Below, piece by piece: positions 28,268 through 35,110 of a stretch of 35,110 nt of DNA. Source of the stretch: Nonomuraea basaltis (GTDB taxonomy: Bacteria; Actinomycetota; Actinomycetes; Streptosporangiales; Streptosporangiaceae); assembly GCF_005893125.1 (NCBI RefSeq), contig NZ_VCJS01000128.1, positions 1 through 35,110 on the forward strand, in the 5' to 3' direction. The translations under genes and the position numbers were made by a program. The notes below the pieces were generated by a model. The model had not been told where the DNA came from. It was given only the letters and a program-made list of their open reading frames with translations, and did not search any database. Each line of letters opens with the position of its first letter. The first letter of the stretch is position 1.

Positions 28268-29988
28268 TGCCCATCGACCCCTCCGTACTGCAGCGCCGCC
28301 ACTGGCAGGACGGCCGAATCCGCCTCGGCATCAAGAAGACCAGCCAGAACGGCAACCAGTACCCCAGCAAGATCGAGACGTTCCGCTTCACGTCCCCCTC
28401 GGAGGAGATGATTCGGGGTGTCGCCGAGCTGTACGGCGGCCAGGTCAAGCCATGGCAGTCACCCGAGGGCCCGCAGTTCGAGGTCATCACCGCTGCGACC
28501 CGCATCCCCGTCATCGTGCCGCCCAACGGGCTGTCGCAGAACATGGAGCTTTGGGAGAGCAAGGTCTGCGTCCGCCGCTGCACCGGCGTGACGATGCAGC
28601 CGCCGTTCGTCGGCCCCTGCCTGTGCGGCGCTACCAGCGACTTTGATAGCCGCCCCTGCAAGCCCACCACCCGGCTCGGCGTCTTCCTCAAGAGGGTGCC
28701 AAGCCTCGGCCTGTGGCGGCTCGACAGCAAGGGCAAGAACGCCGCAGCGGAGCTCCCGAACGCCGCCGAATTCCTCGCACACGCGGGCACATACGTGGAC
28801 GCCTGGCTGTACATCGCCAAGCGCAACGGCACGATCATCGACCCGAGGACCAAGCAGCCCAAGCCGACGACGTACATGGTGCCGGGCCTGACGATCGAGG
28901 GCATCGGGTTCGACGAGCTGATGTCGGGGGAGGTCGCACGCCGTTCCGAACTGGCCCGCGCCGGCGAGGGTCAGCGGGCGATCGAGGCCGCGCCCACGAC
29001 CGACTACCTGGCGATGATCGCGGCGGCCGGTGACTACGACTCGGTGGTGGCCATCTGGCGGACCGCCAAGCAGGACCCGGTGTGGGCGAGCCGCGTCGAG
29101 GAGGTCGAGGCGGCGGCCAAGGCCCGCGTCGCCACCTTCCCCAAGCAGCAGAGCAGCGGCGCACCGCAGGGCCAGCACGCCCCGGCGGCCACGGAGCCCT
29201 CCGAACCCGCGCACGAGGAGGAACCCCCCGGAGCCCCGACTGGCGGATACCAGCAGCAGGGATCGGACACGCCGCCGGCGGCGAGCGACCCCGAAGCGGA
29301 CCGTCTGCGGCAGCACATCATGACGGCCTGGGCAGGCACGACGAGCCAGCTCCACACCGCGTTCCGCGAGCGGACCGGCACCACTATGAAGGCCGCGAAC
29401 CTGCAGCAGCTCAAGGAGTTTGCCGACAACCACGGCAACCCTGCGGCGGGCCCGATCGCTGACGAACCACGCAAGGCGTCCGAACGAGCCGAAGCGCTCC
29501 TTGAGTCGTACCGCGAGCAGGGCGCCGCCGCGGCGGCCGACGACGGCGAGGACATCGTGGAAGCGGTGGTCGTCGAGGACGAGCAGCCGAAGCCCAGCGC
29601 CACGAAGCTGCGCGAGCTCGGCGTGTGGTTCGGCGAGGCCGGGGTCACCATCCACACCGGGAAGGGCGCGACCAAGGCCAACGACGAGGCCCGGTTCGCC
29701 TGGATCATCGAGCACCTGGGCGTCACCGTCACCTCGACGAAGGAGCTGAACGCCGCTCAGGTGAGCGACGCCACCAAGCTGCTAATGCAGCAGGCCGCCG
29801 CCCGACGCAACGACCTGCGGCAGAGCATCGTAAATGTCTGGACCGACCTCGACGGCAGCAAAGAGGAACTGTCCGCCGTGTTCCAGCAGGTCATGAACAA
29901 GCCGGTCGGCGAGGCGTCCAACGCCGACTACCGCGCGTTCCTCGACAAGCTCAACAACAGCGAGGTCACCCCGGACGGCGGCCAGTGA
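28267..29988 (+). CDS. phiC31 gp3-like recombination directionality factor with long C-terminal extension
   Basis: ATG 28267 overlaps the previous TGA by one base. The first 240 residues follow the gp3-type RDF family: MPIDPSVLQRRHWQDGRIRL, KIETFRFTSPSEEMI, VAELYGGQVKPW, FEVIT, IPVIVPPNGLSQNMELW, CTG, PCLCG, KPTTRLGVFLKRVPSLGLWR, NAAAEL. These RDFs bind serine integrase and switch it to excision. At 573 residues it is over twice the size of phiC31 gp3. The extension has a Pro/Gln linker, a helical unit (about 347-387), an acidic linker, a unit starting LRELGVWFGEAG (about 446) and a second helical unit (about 516-561) resembling the first. Confidence 0.8.
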   Translation: MPIDPSVLQRRHWQDGRIRLGIKKTSQNGNQYPSKIETFRFTSPSEEMIRGVAELYGGQVKPWQSPEGPQFEVITAATRIPVIVPPNGLSQNMELWESKVCVRRCTGVTMQPPFVGPCLCGATSDFDSRPCKPTTRLGVFLKRVPSLGLWRLDSKGKNAAAELPNAAEFLAHAGTYVDAWLYIAKRNGTIIDPRTKQPKPTTYMVPGLTIEGIGFDELMSGEVARRSELARAGEGQRAIEAAPTTDYLAMIAAAGDYDSVVAIWRTAKQDPVWASRVEEVEAAAKARVATFPKQQSSGAPQGQHAPAATEPSEPAHEEEPPGAPTGGYQQQGSDTPPAASDPEADRLRQHIMTAWAGTTSQLHTAFRERTGTTMKAANLQQLKEFADNHGNPAAGPIADEPRKASERAEALLESYREQGAAAAADDGEDIVEAVVVEDEQPKPSATKLRELGVWFGEAGVTIHTGKGATKANDEARFAWIIEHLGVTVTSTKELNAAQVSDATKLLMQQAAARRNDLRQSIVNVWTDLDGSKEELSAVFQQVMNKPVGEASNADYRAFLDKLNNSEVTPDGGQ

Positions 29989-30404
29989 CGACGCTGACCC
30001 ACGACCAGCGGGCGGCCATCCGCGCCGACCGGCTCGCCAGAGTCAAGCGCGACCGCGAGCAGCGCGCCGCCGTACTCGCCCAGATCGCGGAGCACGCCGG
30101 GACATGCGGCCGCCGCGACTGCCTCACCTGCAAGGCGTTCCGTCTGCTCGCCGAGTACGTGCCGTTCGAGCCCACCATCCGCGAGGAGTACGAACACGTC
30201 CGCCAGCAGCTCGACGAGCTGCGGGAGCGCCTGGAGCGGATCCGCGATGTGCACCAGACCATCGCCGACGCCGCCCGATCCGGTACCCCGCTGGCCCGGA
30301 CGGTGCCTGACGCCGCGTGGGTCGTCTCCATCCGACTCGCGACCGCCTGGTACGGCGAGGACGTCGAAGACCCCTACGCCCCGCTCAAGCCCGACTACCT
30401 CTGA
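29985..30404 (+). CDS. Coiled-coil hypothetical protein, 139 aa
   Basis: GTG at 29985 overlaps the RDF stop (GTGA). The product has a basic helix (AIRADRLARVKRDREQRAAV), a CGRRDCLTC cluster near residue 40 and a coiled coil (REEYEHVRQQLDELRERLER). Metal binding by the Cys cluster is possible. No family is recognised. Confidence 0.7.
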   Translation: MTTLTHDQRAAIRADRLARVKRDREQRAAVLAQIAEHAGTCGRRDCLTCKAFRLLAEYVPFEPTIREEYEHVRQQLDELRERLERIRDVHQTIADAARSGTPLARTVPDAAWVVSIRLATAWYGEDVEDPYAPLKPDYL

Positions 30405-30412
30405 CCACCCTG

Positions 30413-30442
30413 CCCGGCGCCCGCGGCCGCGCGGGTGCCGGG
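30413..30442 (+). terminator. Intercistronic GC hairpin
   Basis: CCCGGCGCCCGCG (30413-30425) pairs with CGCGGGTGCCGGG (30430-30442) with one wobble. GAGGGAGAAAACGAC and the ATG at 30465 follow. No T run is present. Confidence 0.45.
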
Positions 30443-30464
30443 CGCCCTCGAGGGAGAAAACGAC

Positions 30465-30719
30465 ATGAAGACGATCACCGTTGACTACGACGACGTGACC
30501 CCTGCGACGGTCGAGAACCGGCTGTCCAACGGCGAGGCGACGCTGGCCATCGGCAACCGCCGCTACCCCGCCGCGCTGAACGACCGGGCCGCCCTCATGG
30601 AGGCCCTGCAGATCGCCGACAGGCTGTCGGGCTCCGTCGTCGCCTGGCGCGGCGACATCGTCGGCGCGCTGCAGAAGCTCGACGCCGACGACCGCGCCCG
30701 CGAGAACGCCACCGTGTGA
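30465..30719 (+). CDS. Hypothetical protein, 84 aa
   Basis: ATG at 30465 follows AGGGAGAAAACGAC. The product is a small alpha/beta protein with strand ITVDYDDVTPATVENRLSNG and a helical C-terminus. No family is recognised. A further, weaker GC inverted repeat (GGCGCG and CGCGCC) lies in the gap before the next gene. Confidence 0.7.
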   Translation: MKTITVDYDDVTPATVENRLSNGEATLAIGNRRYPAALNDRAALMEALQIADRLSGSVVAWRGDIVGALQKLDADDRARENATV

Positions 30720-30786
30720 ACCCCAGCACCACGGCGCGGGCCTGGGCCGGTTCGCGCCGCTCCACCGCCACACCACGGGAGACCGG

Positions 30787-31044
30787 ATGAGCACCAACCT
30801 GCACGTCACCGACCCGCACATCACCCCCGACGTTGCCGCGCATGTGCTGTTCCACCTCGGCCGCGGCGGCTGGCCCGGCAGCACGTTCATGCAGAAGCTC
30901 CTGCAGGCGTTCGACGTCGCCGACGCGCTCAACCGCGTCCGGCTGGCCGCCGGGTTCCCCGAGTACGCGGCCGCGTTCGAGCTCGCCAAGAACCACGACG
31001 ACGGCGTGGCGTTCCTCACCGCCCTCGTAGACGACAACCACTAA
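30787..31044 (+). CDS. Hypothetical protein, 85 aa
   Basis: ATG at 30787 follows ACGGGAGACCGG. It is a helical protein (DVAAHVLFHLGRGGWPGSTF, LLQAFDVADALNRVRLAAGF). No family is recognised. The next gene starts nine bases after its stop. Confidence 0.7.
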   Translation: MSTNLHVTDPHITPDVAAHVLFHLGRGGWPGSTFMQKLLQAFDVADALNRVRLAAGFPEYAAAFELAKNHDDGVAFLTALVDDNH

Positions 31045-31052
31045 GGACCATC

Positions 31053-31436
31053 ATGAGCCGCTACACCATCCCCAACCCGCCCGAATGGCCCCACACGCGA
31101 GTCATCACGGTCGGCTGGGACGGACCCCTCAACACCTACTGGGCCACGGCGTTCGACCCTCCCACCTCCGTCGAAGAGGACGACGTCGAGGTCTTCTGGA
31201 TCGGATACACCCCATGCGAGCTGCCCGACGTCGAATCCCTCGTCACCGCGCTCCGCGAGCGCGGCGTAGAAGTGCCGCCCTTCACCGTGGAGGCGCTGCG
31301 GATGGACAAGCCGATCGAGGGGGAGAACTTCGCGGGCCGGCCCGCCAGCCTGATCATCGCCGAGATGGCGCGGCCGCACGTCCCCGCCGACCAGCAGGCG
31401 CGCATCGACGCCGCACTCCAGGGCGGCGCGCGATGA
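31053..31436 (+). CDS. Hypothetical protein, 127 aa
   Basis: ATG at 31053 has AAGGACCATC before it. The product has TRVITVGWDGPLNTYWATAF at the start and helices after it, ending PHVPADQQARIDAAL. No family is recognised. The stop overlaps the next ATG (ATGA). Confidence 0.7.
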   Translation: MSRYTIPNPPEWPHTRVITVGWDGPLNTYWATAFDPPTSVEEDDVEVFWIGYTPCELPDVESLVTALRERGVEVPPFTVEALRMDKPIEGENFAGRPASLIIAEMARPHVPADQQARIDAALQGGAR

Positions 31437-31789
31437 ACCGCAACGACAACTCCAGTCTGTGGGGCTGCGGAATCCTCGTCCTCGGCGGCCTCATCCTCCT
31501 GGTGGTCGCACTGATCAAGCTGTCCACCGCCCGCGTCGAGACGATCACCGTCAAGGACAAGGAACGGGTCTGCGACAGCTCCAACTCGTGCCGCTACCTC
31601 GTCTGGGACCGCGACGGCGACGTGTACGAGAACACCGACGCCTGGCTGTCCCTCAAATTCGACTCCTCCACCCTCTACGGCCAGCTGGAGGAGGGCCACA
31701 CCTACCACGTCAAGGTCAACGGCTGGCGCGTGCCCGCGACCTCGTCCTACCCGAACATCCTCAGCATCGAAGGCGAGGTCACGAAGTGA
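31433..31789 (+). CDS. Membrane-anchored phage-type protein, 118 aa
   Basis: ATG 31433 overlaps the previous stop. Residues 8-30 (LWGCGILVLGGLILLVVALI) form one membrane helix. The rest is a beta domain on the outer side (VETITVKDKERVC, SCRYLVWDRDGDVYENTDAW, SLYGQLEEG-like segment, YHVKVNGWRVP). This layout is shared with small phage and plasmid membrane proteins with a 'TVKDKER' strand. Two Cys residues (VCDSSNSC) could pair. The function is unknown. Confidence 0.7.
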   Translation: MNRNDNSSLWGCGILVLGGLILLVVALIKLSTARVETITVKDKERVCDSSNSCRYLVWDRDGDVYENTDAWLSLKFDSSTLYGQLEEGHTYHVKVNGWRVPATSSYPNILSIEGEVTK

Positions 31790-32157
31790 CGATCGAGATC
31801 AAGGTCGAGCCGTACCAGAGGTACTTCGCGATCGCCGCGGCCCTCGCGTTCTTCGTCGGCCTGATCATCTTCGGCGGTGTGTGGGCGCTCGTCATCGCAG
31901 TCGTCTGCCTCTTCGTCGGGACCGCGTTCGGCCTGGTCGTCGGCGCTGAGTTCATGCGCCGCGACCTGGCGGACGAGATGGCCGCGCTGCGCGCCCAGTA
32001 CGACGCCGCGTCCGAACTGGCGTACAAGCTGAACACGGAGCTGCAGGGCGTGGCGCAGCGAGCCGAGTCAGCCGAACGCGACCTCATCGCGACCGTCGCC
32101 GAGAAGACGTCGCTCCGCGCCCAGCTCGACGGACTCCAGGCGGACGGCACGGCGTGA
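31786..32157 (+). CDS. Membrane/coiled-coil protein, 123 aa
   Basis: GTG 31786 overlaps the previous stop. Two membrane helices (YFAIAAALAFFVGLIIFGGV and WALVIAVVCLFVGTAFGLVV) are followed by a long coiled coil (residues 60-120, EMAALRAQYDAASELAYKLN and on). It has no recognised family. With its neighbours it makes a trio of small membrane proteins. Confidence 0.7.
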   Translation: MTIEIKVEPYQRYFAIAAALAFFVGLIIFGGVWALVIAVVCLFVGTAFGLVVGAEFMRRDLADEMAALRAQYDAASELAYKLNTELQGVAQRAESAERDLIATVAEKTSLRAQLDGLQADGTA

Positions 32158-32390
32158 TGAAGGACCTCCTGGCGGCGATCGGCGCGCTCAGCGTGCTGGC
32201 CGCCGCCGGGCTGCTCGCCCTCTCAGCGCTCAGCATCTGGGCCCAGGAACGCCGCTCTCGAAAAGACCGCGACCGCCGAGCCGCCCGGCCGGCCGAGCAG
32301 GTCGCCAACGACACGGCCCTGTGGTCCGACTTCTTCCTTGACCACGACCTGCACAAGGTCCTCCAAACCCCGAAGGAGTGGCGAGAATGA
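32157..32390 (+). CDS. Small membrane protein, 77 aa
   Basis: ATG 32157 shares a base with the previous TGA; GTG 32154 is an alternative. One N-terminal membrane helix (LLAAIGALSVLAAAGLLALS) is followed by a very basic stretch (ERRSRKDRDRRAARP) and a soluble tail. No family is recognised. It is coupled to the RuvC-like gene by ATGA. Confidence 0.65.
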   Translation: MKDLLAAIGALSVLAAAGLLALSALSIWAQERRSRKDRDRRAARPAEQVANDTALWSDFFLDHDLHKVLQTPKEWRE

Positions 32391-32938
32391 CTCGCTTCCA
32401 CGTCGTTGGCCTCGACCTATCCCTCACCGCCACCGGCATGGCCAATGGCCTGGGCTGGTGCGAGAAGGTCGGGCGCGGCGGCATCACAAACATGCCCCTG
32501 CGCACGAAGTACCGGATGATCAACGAGCTGGCCAGCCGAATCATCGTGCTCACCAACGCCGAGAAGGCTGATCTCGTCTTGGTTGAAAAGCTCGTATTCA
32601 ACCGGCAGGACGGCGGCCGCGGCGGCGCTGGTGAGCGCTCTTACCTGTACTACCGGACGATGGGCATCATCTCTGAGGCCGGGGTGCCCGTCGTGGAAGT
32701 GCCGCAGGGCACGCTGAAGACGTACGCCCTCGGCAAGGGCAGCGGCTCCAAGAACGAGATCGTCGATTCGATCGCCCGCCGCCTCCCGATGTTCGCCACC
32801 CGCGGCGACCACAACATGGCTGACGCCGCAACGCTCGCCGCGATGGGCGCCGACTACCTCGGCCACCCGCTGGCCGACATGCCGAAGGCGCACCGCGCCG
32901 CGCTGGACAAGCTCACCTGGCCGGAGGTGACCCAGTGA
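32387..32938 (+). CDS. RuvC-like Holliday junction resolvase
   Basis: ATG 32387 follows AAGGAGTGGCGAGA and overlaps the previous stop. The 183-residue protein has the RNase H-fold pattern of RuvC: HVVGLDLSLTATGMA (D10), DLVLVEKLVF (the motif-II Glu near residue 68), a central helix with GIISEAGVPVVEVPQGTLKT, and NMADAATLAAMG (the C-terminal Asp pair). Such phage and element proteins resolve branched DNA. It lies in the same operon as the exonuclease and RDF. Confidence 0.8.
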   Translation: MTRFHVVGLDLSLTATGMANGLGWCEKVGRGGITNMPLRTKYRMINELASRIIVLTNAEKADLVLVEKLVFNRQDGGRGGAGERSYLYYRTMGIISEAGVPVVEVPQGTLKTYALGKGSGSKNEIVDSIARRLPMFATRGDHNMADAATLAAMGADYLGHPLADMPKAHRAALDKLTWPEVTQ

Positions 32939-33861
32939 CCCACGACCCGCTCGCAGTAGCTCGGCGCCGCTACGGACAGAAGCGCCGCAGTCAGATGAAG
33001 GCAGGCACCTGGCGGGGCCTCGTCGATGCCGAACAGGCACGCCAGCACGTGCGGAACCTGCACCAGACCTGGCTCGTCAGCTACGACGCCATCGGCGAAC
33101 TCGTCGGGATCTACGGCATGACGGTCAAGCACATCGCCGAGGGCACCCCATCCCGGCAGTTGCCCCCGCCAGCCCGGATCACGGCGCGCATCTCCGACGC
33201 ACTCCTCACGGTGACCGTGGACGACCTGCCGGAGAACTGCATGGTCAACGCGGTCGGATCCATGAGACGTCTGCGGGCGCTCTCGGTGGCCGGATGGTCG
33301 GTGCGTCAGGTGGCGGGCCGCTCGGGAGCCAACTGGGTAGGACTTAAGATCCTTCGCCGCGGCGAGAGGACCACGGTCCTCCTGCGGACCGCCCGCCTGA
33401 TCAGGGACGCCTACGAGGAGATGATCCAACTCGACCCGCACGATCACATGCGTGCATCCGCCCTCACCATGTGCCGCACGGAGGCGGCCGCCAACGGATG
33501 GCACCCCCCAACGGCGTGGGCCGACGACATCGACGACCCCGACGTCAAGCCGTGGGAGATGGTCCGCTGTTCCATCGGGACTTGCGTCCACGGGTCGAAG
33601 GACGAGCGGCTGCTGTGCGAACAGCACCTGGACAGGCTCAAGGAGCGGGGCACCCTCGACGGGCTGCGGGTCATGCGGAACAGCAAGGCCCTCCTCGAGG
33701 ACGCCCGGTACATCCTCGCCACGGACCCACCCATCAACCCCGACACTGAGGAGATCGACGGGGACCGTCTCGCTGAACGGCTTGGCACGAACTGGGCAGC
33801 GCTGGAGCGGGCCCTGCTCCGGGCGAACATCAACCTCGGCCAGCTGCGGGTGTCCGCATGA
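32935..33861 (+). CDS. Phage-type helix-turn-helix protein, 308 aa
   Basis: GTG 32935 overlaps the RuvC-like stop (GTGA). The pattern is that of large actinophage HTH proteins: EQARQHVRNLHQTWLVSYDA then LVGIYGMTVKHIAEG is a first HTH followed by PARITARISDALL. LRALSVAGWSVRQVAGRSG then LKILRRGE is a second HTH followed by a helix. A C-terminal segment CSIGTCVHGSKDERLLCEQH could bind zinc. Its role may be DNA binding or element regulation. It is another candidate for recognising repeats in the element. Confidence 0.65.
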   Translation: MTHDPLAVARRRYGQKRRSQMKAGTWRGLVDAEQARQHVRNLHQTWLVSYDAIGELVGIYGMTVKHIAEGTPSRQLPPPARITARISDALLTVTVDDLPENCMVNAVGSMRRLRALSVAGWSVRQVAGRSGANWVGLKILRRGERTTVLLRTARLIRDAYEEMIQLDPHDHMRASALTMCRTEAAANGWHPPTAWADDIDDPDVKPWEMVRCSIGTCVHGSKDERLLCEQHLDRLKERGTLDGLRVMRNSKALLEDARYILATDPPINPDTEEIDGDRLAERLGTNWAALERALLRANINLGQLRVSA

Positions 33862-34178
33862 ACGCACCTGTAGAGAGCGGAACCGCTATCAGGAGCGATG
33901 ACACGGCAGCCGACGTCATCTCCGAAGCCCTGGCGGCAGGCACGCCCATCCTCGACGCGCTCGGCAACGCCGGGTACCGCGTCATACGGCCCGAAACCGG
34001 GCCGGCCTGGATGCCGCTCACGCCAAGGAGCCTGGCCAAAGTCCACAAGTGCGCGGACCTGATTAACGACGGCAAGACGCTGCAGCAGGTTGCCGCCGAA
34101 ATGCGGGTGTCGCTCCGCCAGGCCGAACGGTACAGCGCGGCCGCCCGGGAGATGGGGCTGACCAGGCGGAGGGACTAA
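33858..34178 (+). CDS. HTH protein, 106 aa
   Basis: ATG 33858 overlaps the previous stop (ATGA). Residues 65-98 (HKCADLINDGKTLQQVAAEM, RVSLRQAERYSAAAREMG) form a helix-turn-helix of the resolvase/sigma-like type. The N-terminus is coded in part by palindrome copy 8 (33872-33891). Its TAA stop overlaps the WhiB start (TAATG). The function is unknown and probably regulatory. Confidence 0.65.
   Translation: MNAPVESGTAIRSDDTAADVISEALAAGTPILDALGNAGYRVIRPETGPAWMPLTPRSLAKVHKCADLINDGKTLQQVAAEMRVSLRQAERYSAAAREMGLTRRRD
33872..33891. promoter_or_regulatory. Palindrome copy 8 (putative operator) inside a coding sequence
   Basis: AGAGAGCGGAACCGCTATCA matches 16 of 18 defined positions, with a perfect right arm. 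Unlike the other copies it lies inside a gene, 14 bases after its ATG, where it codes for part of ESGTAIR. A purine-rich AGGAG follows. Confidence 0.5.
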
Positions 34179-34480
34179 TGACCCGATGGCAGCACCGCGC
34201 CGCCTGCAAGGACGAGGACCAGGCCCTGTTCTACGGGCCGGGCGAGGGCGAACCCCGCGAGACGCCACAGGAGAAGGAGCGGCGGGTCAACAAGGCCAAG
34301 GCGATCTGCCGCGGCTGCCCCGTCCAGACGGAATGCCTGGAGTTCCACCTGCGGATCAGCGCCCCTCAGCACGGCGTCGCCGGAGGCCTCGACGAGGACG
34401 AACGCACCACGTACCGGCGCCGCCAGCAACGCAAAGCAGCACGAGAAAGACATCCCAGGAGTTTGAATGTCAAGCCGTAG
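34178..34480 (+). CDS. WhiB-family regulator
   Basis: ATG 34178 overlaps the previous stop. The four Cys ligands of the iron-sulfur cluster are present: C10, C44, C47 and C53 (ACKDED, then CRGCPVQTEC). The turn motif GVAGGLDEDER and the basic tail (YRRRQQRKAARERHPR) used for DNA contact follow. WhiB proteins act with the main sigma factor. The gene end overlaps the end of an IS110-type element, and the last residues (about SLNVKP) may come from the insertion. Actinophages often carry such WhiB genes. Confidence 0.85.
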   Translation: MTRWQHRAACKDEDQALFYGPGEGEPRETPQEKERRVNKAKAICRGCPVQTECLEFHLRISAPQHGVAGGLDEDERTTYRRRQQRKAARERHPRSLNVKP

Positions 34481-35110
34481 CACTCTGAGCGCGATGCGAC
34501 CAAGCGGTTGCTTCGTCATAGAGCGTGCCGGTTTTCAGGCAGCCGTGCAGGATGCCGACGAGCCGGTTGGCGAGCTGGCGCAGCGCGGTGTTGTAGCCGA
34601 CTCCACGGGCGCGTTGCTTGTCGTAGTAGGCGCGGGCACCGGACGAGACGCGCAGTGCCACCGAGGCCTGGGTCATCAAAGCGTCGATGAGCCGGTCGTT
34701 GTGCACGAACCGGGCCAGAACGCTCTTCTTCTTGCCCGAGGCTCGGGTGATGGGGCTGGTCCCGGCGTAGTTCTTGCGGGCCTTGGCGCTGGCGTAGCGG
34801 TCGCGGTCGTCGCCGAACTCTGCGAGCACCCGGGCGCCGAGGATCGGTCCCAGCCCGGGCTGGGAAACAATGATCTCAGCGGCCGGGTGCTGGCCAAAAC
34901 ACTCCTCCACCTGCCCCTGCAGGGTCCTGACCTGCTCGCCGATCACGGTCAGGACCGCGACCAGGGCTCGGACCGACATCGCATAGGCCGCGGTGACCGC
35001 CTCGGGCTGGCCCAGGTGCTCGGCGCGCAGCGCCGTCTGGATGTCGGTGGCGCGGGCGGCCAGGTCGCCGCGGCGGCGGGCACGTTTGAGCGCCGCGCTG
35101 ACCTGGCTGA
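34470..35110 (-). CDS. IS110-family transposase, C-terminal part
   Basis: The frame reads from beyond the window end to a stop at 34470-34472, so only about the last 212 residues are seen. The C-terminal Transposase_20 pattern of IS110 is clear: IIVSQPGLGPILGARVLAEF, DRYASAKARKNYAGTSPITR, ASGKKKSVLARFVHNDRLID, and NTALRQLANRLVGILHGCL. It probably supplies the second half of the RuvC/Ser active site; the N-terminal DEDD part is outside. It is convergent with WhiB and overlaps its last codons. Confidence 0.9.
   Translation of the reverse strand, partial: SQVSAALKRARRRGDLAARATDIQTALRAEHLGQPEAVTAAYAMSVRALVAVLTVIGEQVRTLQGQVEECFGQHPAAEIIVSQPGLGPILGARVLAEFGDDRDRYASAKARKNYAGTSPITRASGKKKSVLARFVHNDRLIDALMTQASVALRVSSGARAYYDKQRARGVGYNTALRQLANRLVGILHGCLKTGTLYDEATAWSHRAQSATA

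Noticed and set aside
28459..29715. Minus-strand 418-codon frame opposite the RDF gene
   Set aside because: It is an antisense shadow of a well-supported gene, with Arg/Leu/Val-rich sequence lacking domain patterns.
27586..29988. Plus-strand 800-codon frame joining the exonuclease region to the RDF gene
   Set aside because: The part before 28267 is an out-of-frame reading of the exonuclease gene. The RDF family start at ATG 28267 is clear.

Overview
The window is high-GC DNA with dense, mostly overlapping small genes, frequent GTG starts, a WhiB protein, an HU protein and actinobacterial families (MAB_1171c transporter, XF1762-like). This points to a filamentous actinomycete of the Streptomyces/Streptosporangiales type. 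Most plus-strand genes are the kind carried by actinophages, integrative elements and large plasmids: DUF6011, ArdC-like, DUF3560-methyltransferase, PD-(D/E)XK exonuclease, phiC31-gp3-like recombination directionality factor, RuvC-like nuclease and WhiB. I read the window as part of a prophage-like or plasmid/ICE-like element with later insertions. No integrase, terminase, capsid or conjugation gene is visible.

Layout. 1-252 is the 3' end of a winged-helix regulator. 0.77-4.0 kb holds orphan small genes, including a paralogous trio and one secreted SH3-like protein on the minus strand. 4.2-8.6 kb is a tight run of small zinc-motif and unknown genes ending in ArdC-like and DUF3560 genes. The DUF3560 gene is split by a 1.96-kb cassette (8551-10511) carrying ArsR, SRPBCC and mycothiol-dependent-isomerase-like genes; its methyltransferase half resumes at 10512. 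11.4-17 kb is an accessory patch: LRR protein, IS30-family insertion, truncated PP-loop gene, a secreted NucA/NucB-like nuclease with a possible ComJ-like partner, and a frameshifted XF1762 pseudogene. 17.0-18.7 kb has HU, a secreted protein and a small DNA-binding protein. 18.9-22.0 kb is a replication/repair-like operon (ParB-fold, sliding-clamp-like, DnaQ-like exonuclease) followed by a GntR regulator with two winged helices. 22.0-25.0 kb is a minus-strand unit: XRE regulator, ImmA/IrrE protease, MAB_1171c membrane protein, PAP2 protein. 25.7-26.5 kb is a divergent control region. 26.5-34.5 kb is a long plus-strand operon from small genes through exonuclease and RDF to RuvC-like, HTH and WhiB genes. 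An IS110-family transposase (34470 to the window end) abuts the WhiB gene.

The most striking unifying feature is a 20-bp palindrome, TGATWGCGGNNCCGCWATCA, present in eight copies. All sit at gene boundaries or operon starts of the plus-strand element genes, and four supply the stop codon of the preceding gene. Several are followed by a GC-rich hairpin and then the next ribosome binding site. The arms vary independently, which suits a protein-bound DNA operator shared by several operons rather than an RNA stem. This looks like an element-wide regulon whose regulator is not identified; the two-domain GntR protein and the XRE and HTH proteins here are candidates.
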